A DNA stretch of 64,000 nucleotides. It comes from Dugong dugon (Eukaryota > Chordata > Mammalia > Sirenia > Dugongidae). Below the pieces are notes generated by a model, which was not told where the DNA came from, ran no database searches, and saw only the letters and a program-made list of their open reading frames with translations. The stretch spans positions 25,280,501-25,344,500 of the forward strand of contig CM057476.1 in assembly GCA_030035585.1 (NCBI GenBank). Reading direction: 5' to 3'. The first letter of the stretch is position 1, and each line of letters begins with the position of its first letter. The translations under genes and the position numbers were made by a program. Positions 29,293-40,666 of the stretch are shown here, piece after piece.

Positions 29293-30840
29293 GTAGACTC
29301 ACAGAGCTCCTGAGCTTGGAGAGGCCCCAAGGTCATCAACTTATTGAACCCCAAGCCGTGAACTCTGGCTGGGGCATTGGGTGAAAGCATGTTGCTCAGT
29401 GACAGTCTGGAGGCTGTGTTCTCTGTGGCTTTGCTCCCAGGCAGCTGGAAACCACCTCTGCAGGAGTTCTGCTCAGGTGGGTGAGCTCTGCACAGGAGGG
29501 TGAATGCCATTCCGTTCTGTATCACACGCCTCCCCAGAGGCCTGCTAACCAGGGCTCAGATGCTGCAGGTGGGCAAGGCCTGGCCTGCATCAGACCCCTA
29601 CCCCATCAGATGACATGTGTGCCAGGCCCCCATCACCCTGCAGCACCCTGGAAAATGGGCAGGTGTTTGCAGACGCAGAGTGGGCGGCCAAGAGGGAAGG
29701 CAGGGTGACGGGTGTTTGGGAGAGTGGGAATCATTTGTTCTTTCCTTCCCTTCTCTTCTTTCCCTTCCTCCCACTTGCTCTCCCTCCTTCTCTTCCTGGC
29801 TTGGGGGAAAAGCAGAGGGGCCTTTGGAAGCTGCCTTGGCTTCACCCTCCCTTTACCACTCTCTGGCTCTGTGGCGTAGGCAAGTCACCCTATGACTCTG
29901 AACCAAGGTCAGAGAGAGGCAAGTCAGGGGCACAACTGTGACCAGATGCAAGTAATCTGGCCTGCCTACATAGTACAGTACTTGGTAACCTCCTCATTCA
30001 GGAGGCTTGGCCATGGAGTTTGCAGTACTCTGTCACCAAGGGGTGGCCACACCACTCCAGCCAGCTGTCCCTCTTCCTGGACCACTATTGTTGTCCCTTC
30101 TCCCTTTGCCCTTTGAAAGGCTGTTGCAGGGCCTCCTTCTGTAGGTAATCATGATGACTTGGTACAGCAACAGCTACATGCAGCATTTAGCTTCTTTGAC
30201 CTTCTTTAGAGGGAAAGAAAAAAGGGAGATGGTGATGGACTGTTGGAGGGTAATTCAACCCATTCCTGTGCCTGGTGTTGACTTAAAACTCACCTAGTGG
30301 TTACCCCAGTGGGCCCAGACTCTGGGGTCAGTTGGGAGGAGGGGTGGGCTGGGTGACGGTGTCAGATGGGAGAGGGGCCCTCCCTGGTCATCATCCCTGA
30401 ACAAGAAGAAATTACAGACATTTGTCACCAATAAAGCGCTGGCAGCTGAAACAGTTCATGCCAAGGTCCTCCCCCACAAGTATTTTTTTTCCCCCCTGAG
30501 TTGGCTTCCATTAAAGTCACCTGCATTTTGGGGTTTCTTCATACATTGGTAGGGGCTAAAATAAACAGGGAGAATTCTACCTCCAAACTTTGAAGGGTGT
30601 CTGTTGGATGGGTTGGGGCCCTGGGGGGGTGAGTGGATAAAATTTACTGTGGGGGTATGTGCCCCCTCTCAGTAAATTTTGGGGGTGGGGCAGTGGTCAG
30701 CCCCCCAGTGAAAAGACTTCTATCAGTGGCACTGGGAAGCCTTGCAGAGTTACTGCTCGGGTCTCTCTGGAGGCCCAGATGATGGGGTTTGAGTCTTCCT
30801 CATTTTAGCTATTCTTTGGGGTTTTGTTCCTGCCTTTAGG
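29293..30840. other. Unique intronic segment
   Basis: I recognise no gene or transposon here. 29740-29800 is CT-rich, and 30590-30720 is G-rich with duplicated-looking 'aaatttactgtgggggtatg' and 'gtaaattttgggggtgggg' words. Short open frames show no family resemblance. Confidence 0.4.
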
Positions 30841-30841
30841 A

Positions 30842-31150
30842 ATTCATGCAGTCAGCACATAGTGGTTGAGAGTCTACTTTGTGCCTGGTGCCAGGGCCAC
30901 AGTAGTGAACAGGAGGGACAAGGCCCCTGACTTTATGAAACTCACATTCTAGGGGCCATGGCAGAGAGCAGGACAATTACAAGAAGTCAGGGTTAGCACT
31001 GGGTATTACAAGAGCATGGGGGTTACTGGAGTCCACAGAGGGGCTTGGAGAGACCTCCCTGAGGAAGGAGGATTATAAAAGTTAGCCAGGTAAAGGGGGA
31101 AGGGACAATAGTCCAGGAAAAGGTACAGCTGGCAGGAATGGAGTCACCAT
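30842..31150 (-). mobile_element. L2 LINE fragment, antisense
   Basis: It has 'gagagtctactttgtgcctg', 'ctcacattctaggggccatg' and 'gagacctccctgaggaagga' in the order of the reverse-complemented L2 3' end. Confidence 0.7.
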
Positions 31151-32130
31151 CCCTTGGTGACAGTGTACTGCAAACTCCATGGGCAAGTCTTCTGAATGAG
31201 GAGGGATCAACTACTGTCTTGGGCAGGCAGGCCAGAATCCTTGCATCTGGTCATAGTTCTGTCCCTTACTTGCTTCTCTTTGACCTTGGTTTCCCCAGTG
31301 TATAGCACCCACCAACCCAGTCTTCCCAGGGTCCACTTCTGCCTTCCTCAGAAGCCCACAGGGACAAGGCACTGTGACCTCTGTCCCGGGAGAAGAGGTG
31401 CTGGGTCTTAATCTCACTTCTCCATACCAGAGACGCAGGTCAAATCCAGAAAAGCCTTCTGAGAGGTGCAGTGTTAGTTTTGCAAAAAATGTGTTGCATC
31501 TGGGGAAAATTTGGCAGAAGGTGAGGCCAGGGTCAACTTAGTCACTTATCCCCCCATGCCCATGCCTGACTGTGGCCACATCCTGCCTTCCCAGGTCAAT
31601 GCTGGAGACGCATTGTGGGCGTTGCAGGCCCAGTGAGAGCACCCAGAGCTGAGCCGAGCCATGTCACTCAGTCCCCTCTCCACCCCTAAAGCAAAGCAGT
31701 TCCCATCAGTCCACAGGATAGCCTGGGGTGGGGAACACCTGCTCAATGGCCTCTTCAGGTCATGGAGTTTTGGTTCTGGCAGCTGAGACTTGTGCCTTTA
31801 CAAAGTGGAGGTGAGCCCAGATGGGGCAAGCGACACCCCTGAGGTCATGCAGCCAGCTCTTGGTTTCCTGGGGCGGGAGACAAGAATGAAGCCTGCAAGG
31901 AGAGCAAGTCGGAGGTTATTTGTTCCAGGAGTTAAGGCACCTCTCCCCAGAAAGCCACAGGTGGGGCCTATTCGAACCCTGGGGAGGTGGGAGCTGAGGA
32001 CAGGTGTGCCAGGCTCAGGGCATGCCGCGAGCTTTGTTCAAGTTGTTTCGATGGGATTGACCAGCTAGTAACTTCCAAGCTCAAACCAGTTTCTACCGCT
32101 GCACCTGAATCTCTCTCCAAGGACTGGCAG
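31150..32130. other. Unique intronic segment
   Basis: GC-moderate unique sequence with no recognisable gene. Weak MIR-like words occur at about 31790-31850. Confidence 0.4.
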
Positions 32131-32260
32131 AAGATACAGGCTCAGGACTCACACAGACATGGGTTCAAATCCCAGCTCTGCCACTTTCTAGCTGGTGACC
32201 TTGGGCCCCCTAGGGCTGTCAAGAGGATAAACGAGGTCAGCCTGCGACAGAATCCTGGGT
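32130..32260 (+). repeat. MIR, sense
   Basis: 'gggttcaaatcccagctctg', 'ccactttctagctggtgacc' and 'ttgggcc' match the MIR core. Confidence 0.8.
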
Positions 32261-32499
32261 CAGGCCCTGGGTCGATGCTTCCCTCTGCTGTCTGCTTGGA
32301 CCCCGCCTCCTAGCCTTCACCGTCCACTTTGTCCATTACCTTGTCCTCCTGTGAGTGAAGGCCGAACTGCTGTTGGCCTGTTCAGGCCACAAAGGAGTGA
32401 CCCATGGGAAGTCTCCAGGCTCTGCCACCTAGCTCCTCGCCTCTGCCTTGGAGAACCCATTTTTCTCCCCTTTCATTGCATTTGTGGACACCTTCTGGA

Positions 32500-32507
32500 A
32501 TATATAT

Positions 32508-32556
<49 letters not shown>
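32500..32556. repeat. (TA)n microsatellite with TG interruptions
   Basis: A TATATA run broken three times by TGTA. Open frames across it are chance. Confidence 0.97.
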
Positions 32557-32557
<1 letters not shown>

Positions 32558-32849
32558 TTTACAACAACCTCTCCCCCAATGTTTTCATGTTTTATTGATT
32601 TTTAGTAAGAAGGCAGGGGAGGTTTCCACAGTAGCCTGAGATGGAAGACCAGCCCACTGTGAATAAGGACGTTTCTGGTTTCTTAAGGGTCATCGTGCAA
32701 GTCTTCACAGATTAGTGATGTTTGTTGACACATACAAACACACTGCTAGGAGCATATGTTGAGCACCTACTGCGTGCCTGGTGGGGCATTCACCACTTTC
32801 TGCTCGTGTGGACTTGGATAGCACCTCATGGCAAACATTTCCTTTAAGC

Positions 32850-33042
32850 GCTCAATAGTGAATTTTAGGCTTTGTGGATTTTGTGGTCTCTGTTTCAACA
32901 ACTCAGCTCTGCCATTGTAGCATGAAAGCAGCCATAGACAAAACATAAACAAATTAGCATGGCTGTGTTTCAATAAAACTTTATTTACAAAAACAGGAGG
33001 TAGGCCAGATTTGGCACATGGGCCATAATTTGCCAACCCTGG
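32850..33042 (-). mobile_element. hAT-Charlie-type MER fragment, antisense
   Basis: 'ccattgtagcatgaaagcag', 'caataaaactttatttacaa' and the terminal 'ataatttgccaaccctgg' match the same Charlie-derived family as at 27037, in opposite orientation. The 32740-32795 stretch before it is a short L2-like end ('gagcacctactgcgtgcctg'). Confidence 0.75.
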
Positions 33043-33053
33043 CAAGTTCTTCA

Positions 33054-33248
33054 GAGTCCCTGGGTGGTGCGAATGGTTAACACTTTTGGCTGCTAACCAA
33101 GAGGTTGCAGGTTTGAGTCCACCCACAGGCACCTTGGAAGAGGCCTGGAGATCTACCTCTAAAAAATCAGCCACTGAAAGCCCTATGGAGCACAGTTCTA
33201 CTCTGCCAAACATGGGGTCTCCATGAGTTCGAATCAACTGGTACTGGT
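33054..33248 (+). mobile_element. AfroSINE (ggcacc-subfamily), full length, with target duplication
   Basis: It runs from 'gagtccctgggtggtgcgaa' to 'gagttcgaatcaactggtac'. It carries the 'ccacaggcaccttggaagag' body variant instead of the 'gctccgtgggagaaa' variant. It is flanked by ggcaagttcttca (33041-33053) and ggcaggttcttca (33249-33261), 13 bases with one mismatch. Confidence 0.94.
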
Positions 33249-33370
33249 GGCAGGTTCTTCATCTGTGAAATGGGGCTGCCTTCCAGGGTTATGGTAAGGA
33301 ATTAATGGATTCAAAAGAATGAACATGTGATAGGTGTTAACTATCATTATTATCTGTTCTTATTAATATT

Positions 33371-33576
33371 GGAGTCCCTGGGTAGTGCAAACAATTAACA
33401 TGCTCGGCTGCTAGCCGGGAGGTTGACGGTTCTAGTCCACCTAAAGGCACATTGGAAGAAAAGCCTGGTGATCCGCTTCCAAAAAATCAAGCCATTGAAA
33501 ACCCTATGGAGCACAGTTCTACTCTGATACACATGGGGTTGCCATGAGTTAGAACTGACTTGATGGCAACTGTTTT
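33371..33576 (+). mobile_element. AfroSINE (ggcacc-subfamily), full length
   Basis: It runs from 'ggagtccctgggtagtgcaa' to 'gaactgacttgatggcaact' and is followed by an ATT-rich tail. It lies inside MIR-like sequence (33255-33370 and 33592-33700). 'ttattaatatt' upstream and 'attaataatatt' downstream may be the target duplication. Confidence 0.93.
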
Positions 33577-33591
33577 ATTATTATTATTAAT

Positions 33592-33900
33592 AATATTGTC
33601 ATATTTCATTCTCCCAGCAGCCCAGCCCAGGAGGTATATGATCCCATTTCACGGATGGGAACCTGAGATGCAGAGAGGTTAAGTGACTTGCCCTCACCCC
33701 CTCTGCTCACTATTGGATGCCCTGGGACGTGTCACTGCCCCCTTTCAGTCTTCAGTTTGCCCACCTATAACCTCACAGAAGACTCGATGTAAATGCATAG
33801 GGCACGATGACCATGTCCATTGGGTGGGGGTTGAGGTGGTGGCTCAGAAAGCTTTGCAGGGGTCGCCAGCTGAGACAGGCAGGGCTGGGATTAGGACCTG
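33592..33900 (-). repeat. MIR, antisense
   Basis: 'gatcccatttcacggatggg' and 'gagaggttaagtgacttgcc' give the antisense MIR core, with a second weaker piece to 33900. Confidence 0.75.
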
Positions 33901-34500
33901 AGCCTGTGCCTCCATGTCCCTGAGTCCAGGTCTCTTGTGGACTTGAGTTATAGGCATCAGACTCAGAAGGCACCTGGGGTACCTGGCCAACCCACAGCCG
34001 CCTACTGGAGCCATGTGTCCAGGATGAATGGCCGGTTATGTTAGACCACAGCTCTCAGAGTGCCGTTCCCTTGGGGATGGAGCTTTAACTGACCCCCACT
34101 CCCCAACTACATGCTTGGAGCTGGGGAATATAGGGACCTTGTCCCGAATAAGGGAGCGTGTTTCTAAGTCAGGTGTCCTACGCTAATGGATGATGTACAA
34201 ACTTCTTGTTCGTTTTGACAGATTGCTGATGCCATGTCTGACTGTGCCCCTCCCCTGCTCAAAAGCCTTCCTTGGTTCCCCATTGCTGTCAGTAACAAGA
34301 CCAGACTCCTTCCTGGGGCCTCCAGGGTCCTCTGTCACTGACCATGTGCAAACTTTGTAGCTTCCTCTCCATCTCCACCACCCCCCACGTCCCCGCCAGG
34401 CCCCAGAGCAGGGCCCCACGGACTGGGCCTTTTATCATTCTTCCAGAACAGTCACACCAGGGCTTGGAGTGTTCCTCTTGCTTTCTCTCCCTGCAAAGCT

Positions 34501-34715
34501 TTATAGCAAAAGCGTACCTGCTGCTCTCAAGTCAATTCCGACTCATGGCAACCACATGTGTACAGAGTAGAACTGCTTCATAGAGTTTCCAAGATTGTGA
34601 CGTTTCAGAAACAGATTGCCTGGCCTTTCTTCTGAGGCACTTCTGGGTGAGCTTAAACTGGGGACCTGTCAGTTAGTAGTTAAGTACTTAACCATTTGCA
34701 CCACCGAGGGACCTT
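34501..34715 (-). mobile_element. AfroSINE (ggcacc-subfamily), antisense
   Basis: The + strand has 'caagtcaattccgactcatg', 'tcttctgaggcacttctggg' and 'tttgcaccaccgagggacc'. A possible short target duplication, caaagct, lies at 34494-34500 and about 34717-34723. Confidence 0.9.
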
Positions 34716-35059
34716 ACAAAGCTGTGTACTCATCCTTAGCTCCCTTGAGCACCCCCTCTCTGTGAAGTCTTTCCAGAACCTTCTACCCCAGGGTCTCATA
34801 GCACAGAGCAGCCTTGAACTCTGGCAGGACTGCTCTCTGCTTTCACAGTTACCTGTTTACCAGACCATTTCTCCCCCAGGCCTGGGTTGAGGGCAGTGCT
34901 CTGAGCCCAGCGCCCAGCACATGGTAGGGGACACACATTTGGTTGTGATGTGTTAGCCCTGCTGTTACTGCCATCACAAGGATCCCCCTCCTCGAGGCGG
35001 CAACAGGCCCAGGGCCTGGGGAGGTGAGTATAGTAACAGGATATTGAGGATCAGCTGGT

Positions 35060-35185
35060 TACCAGGCAGTTACTCTCCCTCTTAGTGAGGCAGGAATAAC
35101 TGAACCCATTTTACAGATGAAGAGTTGGAGACTTGGTCAGACCTGACCCAGGGTCATACAGGATTTGAACTCAGGTCTCCGTCTC
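35060..35185 (-). repeat. MIR, antisense
   Basis: 'acccattttacagatgaaga' and 'catacaggatttgaactcag' are MIR core words. Confidence 0.75.
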
Positions 35186-35406
35186 CAACATGCACAACTA
35201 TCCCACAACCGACCCTCACACAGACCCCGTCTTTGGCTACGGATCAGCACTATGGAGACCTTAATGTGATCAAGCAGGCTGCTTGCCATCCCTGCTGCCC
35301 CAGCCCCCTTCAGCCCAGAAGCGTCACAGAGCTCCTGGCAGATGCCCCCAATACTTCCACCCAAAGCGTCTGGGTTTTGAAATTCTGTTTTTTAAAATTT
35401 AGGTTT

Positions 35407-35822
35407 ATCACTTGCATTAGCTTCTTAGGGCTGCTGTGACAAAGTACCACACACTGGGTGGCTTTTAAGAACAGAAACTTCTTGTCTCACAGTTCTGGAG
35501 GCTAGGAGTCCAAATACAGGGTGCTGAGAGGGCCATACTCTGTCTGAAGATTCTAGGAGAAGATCCTTTCTTGTCTGTCCCAGACATTCTTGGCTTGCAG
35601 CTGCTGCATCACATGGCTGTCTTCCCTCTGTGTCTGTGTGTCTTCTCCTTTTTTATAGGACGCCACTCAGATTGGATTAGGACCCATCCTTTGCTGGTTT
35701 AACCTCATGTTAACTTAACTGATTACATCTTCAAAGACCCTGTTTCCAAACAGGCTCATACTCACAGGTGAAGGGGGTTAGGATTTCAGCATATCTTTTT
35801 AGGATTCAGTTGATAACATCCT
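35407..35822 (+). mobile_element. Old mammalian interspersed repeat of uncertain class
   Basis: It begins 'cttcttagggctgctgtgac', then 'gtaccacacactgggtggct', 'ctcacagttctggaggctag' and 'cttcaaagaccctgtttcca', and ends 'tctttttaggattcagttga'. The motif order is familiar from many mammalian genomes. I cannot name the family safely. Confidence 0.65.
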
Positions 35823-36004
35823 TGAATCCAGTCTTTCCTCTAATTAAGCTGAAAGCAATGAGTTTCTAATTCTGCATAAACGTGTGTGCATTATGTGTTA
35901 TTTTATAAAAATAATTATGAGTTCAGCAGCTTCCTGCACGACAGGCAGAATGCTGGGAGCTCAGGGAGGTGTGGATCTCATTGTTAGGTTGTATCTCATT
36001 TACA

Positions 36005-36199
36005 AGGAACCCTGGTGGTGCAATGATTGAGCACTCAGCTGCTATCCCAAAGGTTGGCAGTTTGAACCCACCAGCTGCTCCACGGGAGAAAGACCTGGTG
36101 ATCTGCTCCCATAAAAATTGCAGCCTAGAAAACCTCAAGGAGCAGTTCTATTCTCTTACATGGGGTTGCCATGAGTCAGAATTGATGCACCTAACAACC
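36005..36199 (+). mobile_element. AfroSINE, full length
   Basis: It runs from 'ggaaccctggtggtgcaatg' through 'ccaccagctgctccacggga' to 'atgagtcagaattgatgcac' and 'ctaacaac'. One of the best-preserved copies. Confidence 0.94.
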
Positions 36200-36384
36200 T
36201 AGTGGTTGAGGATGCTGGGGCACAGAGAGGTGTGGTGTCTTGCCTAGGGCCACCCAACATTGGGTCTAACACCATGGTGACGAACTATGGGCGAGAAGGC
36301 AAGAAAACTGAGAGTGGGAAGGGCTGTATCCAAGACAGAGCTGGAGAGAATCTCAAATATAATGATAATATAATAAGACTAATA

Positions 36385-36504
36385 AATCAGTTGTGGTTGA
36401 GTCAGTTCCGACTCATGGCGACCCTGTGTGTGTCAGAGAAGAACTGTGCTTCGTAGCATTTTCAAAGGCTGATTTTTTGGAAGTAGGTGCACCAGGGACT
36501 CCTG
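36385..36504 (-). mobile_element. AfroSINE, internally deleted, antisense, perfect target duplication
   Basis: Both ends are present ('gagtcagttccgactcatgg' and 'gcaccagggactcct'), but the tRNA-like middle is missing. It is flanked by a perfect 12-base repeat, ataagactaata, at 36373-36384 and 36505-36516. Confidence 0.92.
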
Positions 36505-36516
36505 ATAAGACTAATA

Positions 36517-36720
36517 TTGTTATTGGGTGCCATTGAGTTGATTTTCGACCCATAGCAACCCCATGTAACAGAGTAGAACTGCCCCATAGGGTTTTCTTGG
36601 CTACTATCTTAATGGAAGCAGATCGCCAGGTCTTTTTCCCATGGAGCCGCTAGGTGGATTCAAATGCTGATTTTCTGGTTAGCAGCTGAGTGCTTAACTG
36701 TTGTGCTACCAGGGTTCCTT
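36517..36720 (-). mobile_element. AfroSINE, full length, antisense, adjoining the previous copy
   Basis: The + strand runs from 'ttgttattgggtgccattga' to 'gtgctaccagggttccttc'. It starts directly at the 12-base repeat of its neighbour. A diverged third copy of that repeat (gcaagactcata, 36723-36734) follows it. Confidence 0.93.
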
Positions 36721-36734
36721 CAGCAAGACTCATA

Positions 36735-38700
36735 GAAGCTACTATTTATTGGGTGTGTCCTCATGGCCGGCGCTGCGCTAAGTGCTCTGCATGTATTATC
36801 TCATGGGTCCTCCCAGCAGCCCCATGAGAATGATGCCATTCCATTTCCCATTTCTTGGATGAGCACACTGAGGCTTAGGGGTTCAGTGACTTCCCCAGAG
36901 CTGAGGCTTGACACTGGCACTGCAGACCCTAGCGCAGTGCTCTTCCTGCTGTGACCACAGCCCCCTTGCTGCCCCTACTGTGGATACTGCCAGAAGGAGG
37001 GTGCAGGCTGAGGGGCCGACCCCTAGCCTCTGTGACCTGTCATGTCTCAGCAGCACCCAGGCCAGGAGTGGCCTGGGAGGCATGCAGGGCTGCATCTGTC
37101 ACAGGTCACTGGCCACATGGCTGGAGGTGCCAGGACAAGGAACCAATCAGAGCTGATCAGGCTGGGGGCGCAGAGCCCACCTCATCCTTGGGGGCAGATG
37201 GGTCCTTTGGGGCTGGAAGGTCCCCAGAATCCAGCCCTCCATCCCCCGGTCCCACCCTAGCTCCCTCCACAGCCCTCTGCCAATGATGCCCTTGCTGCTT
37301 CTCCCCACTGGAGCCCACAGCCAGTTCTCAATCTAAATGACAGCTCCTCTCAGCCAAGTCAGCTCACATTAATTTCTGAAGGCTTCCGTGGGCCGCAGAG
37401 CCTCTCACCAGCCTGAGCCACAGCAGCGGCCAGGGCCAGCCCCTTTTCATCCCCAGCTTAGCCCTCGTGGGACCTTGCCTGGCCCCCTGATTGTTAGTGT
37501 CGAGGGCGGAAGGGAATGCAGGTCCTCCTTCCTGCCAGGGGCCCCGTCTGTGCCGTTGATGGGGCTGCTGGTGCATCTGAGCCTCTCAGGCGGTTGACGG
37601 AGAAAGCATTGAACAGGGCATGGGAGTTGTCTCAGCTGCTGTGTCCCCACTGTGAGCCTCAGGGTCCTTCTCTAAACAGTGAGCGTTTTGATCTCCAACA
37701 GAGACAGAGAGTGAGGGAGAGGTGGTGCCTTTGACTTTGCTGTGCAATTCTGATAAAACCACTTTGGCATCAGACAGACCTAGAAGTGACCCTGCCTCTG
37801 CTGCTGGGCAGCTGTGTGACGCTCCCTCCCAGAGCCTCAGTTTCCTCCCCTGTAAAATGGGCTCAAGGGTGGGGCCCTCTTTCCCTGGGTGTTGGAGTGA
37901 TCCGATGAGCTCGGCTGAGGCCTGGCCCATGGGGAACCTGTGGTCAATGTCCGCTTTTACATCCTTGGACTTGATGGACTTAGAGGTATACATGGTCAGC
38001 TTTTTCTTTTCCTGATGACACCAAGTGCTAGAGGTTGGCGGTGGTGGGATGGCAGAGAAGGGGCAGCGGTCTTGGGAAGAGTGGCTACTCTCCTGGTTTG
38101 CCTTGTTCTGCGGTGTCCCTCTGAGATCCCAGGTACAGTGTCACCGAGGCTGCCTACCACCATCCCCAGTTCCTGATCAATAGAGGGTGTGGGGTGGTTC
38201 CTTGGGCTCCTTGCTTAGTTGGGGTGTCTCCTGCCCCAGCCTCCTGCCTGCATGGAATGTAAAATTTGATTGCCCCAAATGGATAGAGGGGACCTGGGGG
38301 TGGTGAGATTGTATGTCCACCCACCACTGTCATTTTAGAGAGAAGCAAGTAGGCCCGGAGAGGGTGAGTGGCTTGCCCAAGGCCACACAGCAAGGGGAGC
38401 TGGGATGAGAATGCGAGTTATTCCTTAAAACACTGAACAAACACTTAATCAGGTGCCTATTGTGTGCCAGGGGTATGGAGCCGCACAGGAAGGGTTGCCC
38501 TCCTGGCCTCCAGGCTGGGCCTCTCTGACCTTCACTGGAGGGATTGTTACCCTCTTCTATAGGTGGGGAAACCGAAGCTCGGCAGGTTGACCTGCCCAAA
38601 GTCATGGGGCTGAGGAGAGGCAGAGTTGTGATCAAACCGAGTTGGGATTTGAATCCAGGTCTCTGAGCCCAGAGTCGGGGCTCCCCTCAAGCTGCCGGGG
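36735..38700. repeat. MIR/L2 fragments in unique sequence
   Basis: There is antisense MIR at about 36735-36930 ('actatttattgggtgtgtcc'), sense MIR at about 37740-37920 ('cctcagtttcctcccctgta'), antisense MIR at about 38325-38400 and 38550-38665, and an antisense L2 end at about 38425-38520 ('caggtgcctattgtgtgcca'). 36930-37740 and 37990-38320 show nothing recognisable. Confidence 0.7.
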
Positions 38701-39129
38701 TGAGGGGAGGGTTTGGGTTTGCTGTTTTATTGCTTGTTTGGCGGTGGTGGACATCTTTTCTGCCACTTGGTATCTATCTTAGTTTTGCTGTTCCCCACCC
38801 TTGAGCCCAGAATTTGTGAGTCCCCCAGGCCCACCTACCTCCCTGTTGGAGGGCTCACAGCTGAGGGGTTGAATATGGACGGGGGCCAAGATGGGGTCCT
38901 CTTTGGGGCTGTGTGGCCATGCAGGAGGATTCCCGTTGGATTCTGGTGCCTCTCTGGGGGCCAACTCTACCGGGGTCAGGCCCCCAAATCCCTGGTGGTG
39001 GGTTTTTGGAGACAGGCCTTAGTGCTGCATTCAAAAGCCTGCCCCTGTGCCCACCCTGGTCCCATGTGGACAAAAGCCTTGTGACTTTGCTTATGGGATG
39101 CTATTCCTGCAACTTGCATCTGCTCTGAG

Positions 39130-39300
39130 AGCTGGCAGCATCCCCTGAGCACCTACTGTCTACCAGGCACCATATAACCCGCTATAACTTGTCGAGGAGC
39201 TGGGTGCTCTTCTTGTCTCCATTCATGGAGATGGAAGCTGAGGCTCAGAGAGGGAAAGCAACTTGCCCAAGGTCACCCAGCTGGGAAAAATATCAGGGGC
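39130..39300 (-). repeat. MIR, antisense
   Basis: 'ctgagcacctactgtctacc', 'ggaagctgaggctcagagag' and 'caacttgcccaaggtcaccc' give an antisense MIR. 38700-39130 shows nothing recognisable. Confidence 0.8.
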
Positions 39301-39509
39301 TTGAGAGTCAGACGTTGGTCCAGCCGACTCCAGAGTCTCGCCTTGGTGTTTTCCATCCTTGGTGGCCTGTTTGCAACGGGCTCTGAACTGAAGACTCCCC
39401 TTCTGAGCTAGTGTCAGCTCTTCCCTGCAGCCAGCCAGCGGTAACTAGCGGCATCATTGTCACGATGGTGGCTGTGGTCAGGGGCACCATCTGTGGGCAG
39501 GGAGGAGGG

Positions 39510-40020
39510 TCTTACAGTGTAGGGGAGGGAAGTGGGCCAGGTCATGTGAGGCCAAGGACTTTATCCTGGGGTACTGGGGAGCTGTGGAAGGTTTAAGTGG
39601 GAGAGGGACCTACTCTGGTTAGTGCTGGAGGAAGCTCACCCAGCTGACAGGGGCACTCAGAGTCGGGGGGCTGAGGAGACTTCTCAGCCAAGCAGGATGG
39701 TAGGAGTCAGCAGGGGTGAGGAGCAGAGGATGTTCTAGGCAGAAGAAATAGCAGCAACAAAGATGTGAAGCAGGCGGGGAAGGAAGATCAGAGCTGTGTT
39801 GGAGGACTCTGGCTGGGGCTCACAGCACAGGAGAGGTTCTGAGAGATGAGGTCTCAGGCTCGAGGAGAAAGCAGGCCAGGTCATGGGAGACCAAGGACTT
39901 TATCCTGGGGACACTAGGGAGCCATGGAAGGTTTAAGTGGGAAGGGGGCCTGCTCTGGTTGGTGCTGCAGTAAGCTCACCCAGTTCACAGGGAAAATGGC
40001 CTTCAGGGACCAGTGTGGAA
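39510..40020 (-). repeat. L2-like antisense sequence with a duplicated 120-base block
   Basis: The block 'gtcatgtgaggccaaggact...' at about 39535-39655 recurs at about 39874-39993 as 'gtcatgggagaccaaggact...', an offset of about 339 bases. Both contain 'tttatcctgggg', 'ggaaggtttaagtgggag/aag' and 'aagctcacccag'. The overall sequence resembles the inner part of antisense L2. Confidence 0.75.
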
Positions 40021-40319
40021 GTAGAGAGAAAAGTGAGGTGGCTGATGCAGGTGGGAGACAGCGGTAGCCTGGGCCGGGGTGCGCATGGGGGTAGGAGAGA
40101 AGCGGGCAGACTTTGGAGGTGGCCTCTTCCCTCCTTAGGGATGCAGCATCGATGCCCAGGGGTAGCTTGGGTACCATGGCCAGGCCTTTTGGGGAACAGG
40201 AGCCATGAGGATCTGGGGGGACACAGGGACTCTGGGGCTGCGGGACAAGGGCACTGAGAGGAGGGTGACCGAGCCTCCCAGGCCCAGCCCAGCAGCTGAG
40301 TGGCAGCTGTCACAGAACT

Positions 40320-40520
40320 AGCATCTCCCCCTAGCAGGTCCAAATAAAGGAAAAACCAAAATACATTTCCCCTTGTCGGAAACCCCGTGAGGGTGAGTCG
40401 GGCGAGTCATTCGCTATTGTGTTCTGGGGCCCACACTGCTCCTTACATAAGCTCCGAGTTAAAAATACGCGTGGAATTCTAATTTGCCTGCTTTGCCAGG
40501 GATCACACCCTGGCCCCACA
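40320..40520. promoter_or_regulatory. Repeat-free island, candidate non-coding element
   Basis: Unique sequence ('ccaaataaaggaaaaacc', 'tacataagctccgagttaaa', 'ggaattctaatttgcctgct') lies between L2 and SINE sequence. It differs in style from its neighbours; function is unknown. Confidence 0.3.
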
Positions 40521-40666
40521 CCCCAGCCCCCCAGCCTTGGCGCAGGGCAGGCCTTTCGGCAGCCCCCGAGTACCCCTGCTCATCCCCCGTGGAGAACAGA
40601 AACTGCCCCCGTGTACCAGCTCTGGCTGCTTCCAAAACCCTAGGCTGTTAAATAATAGTAATAATC

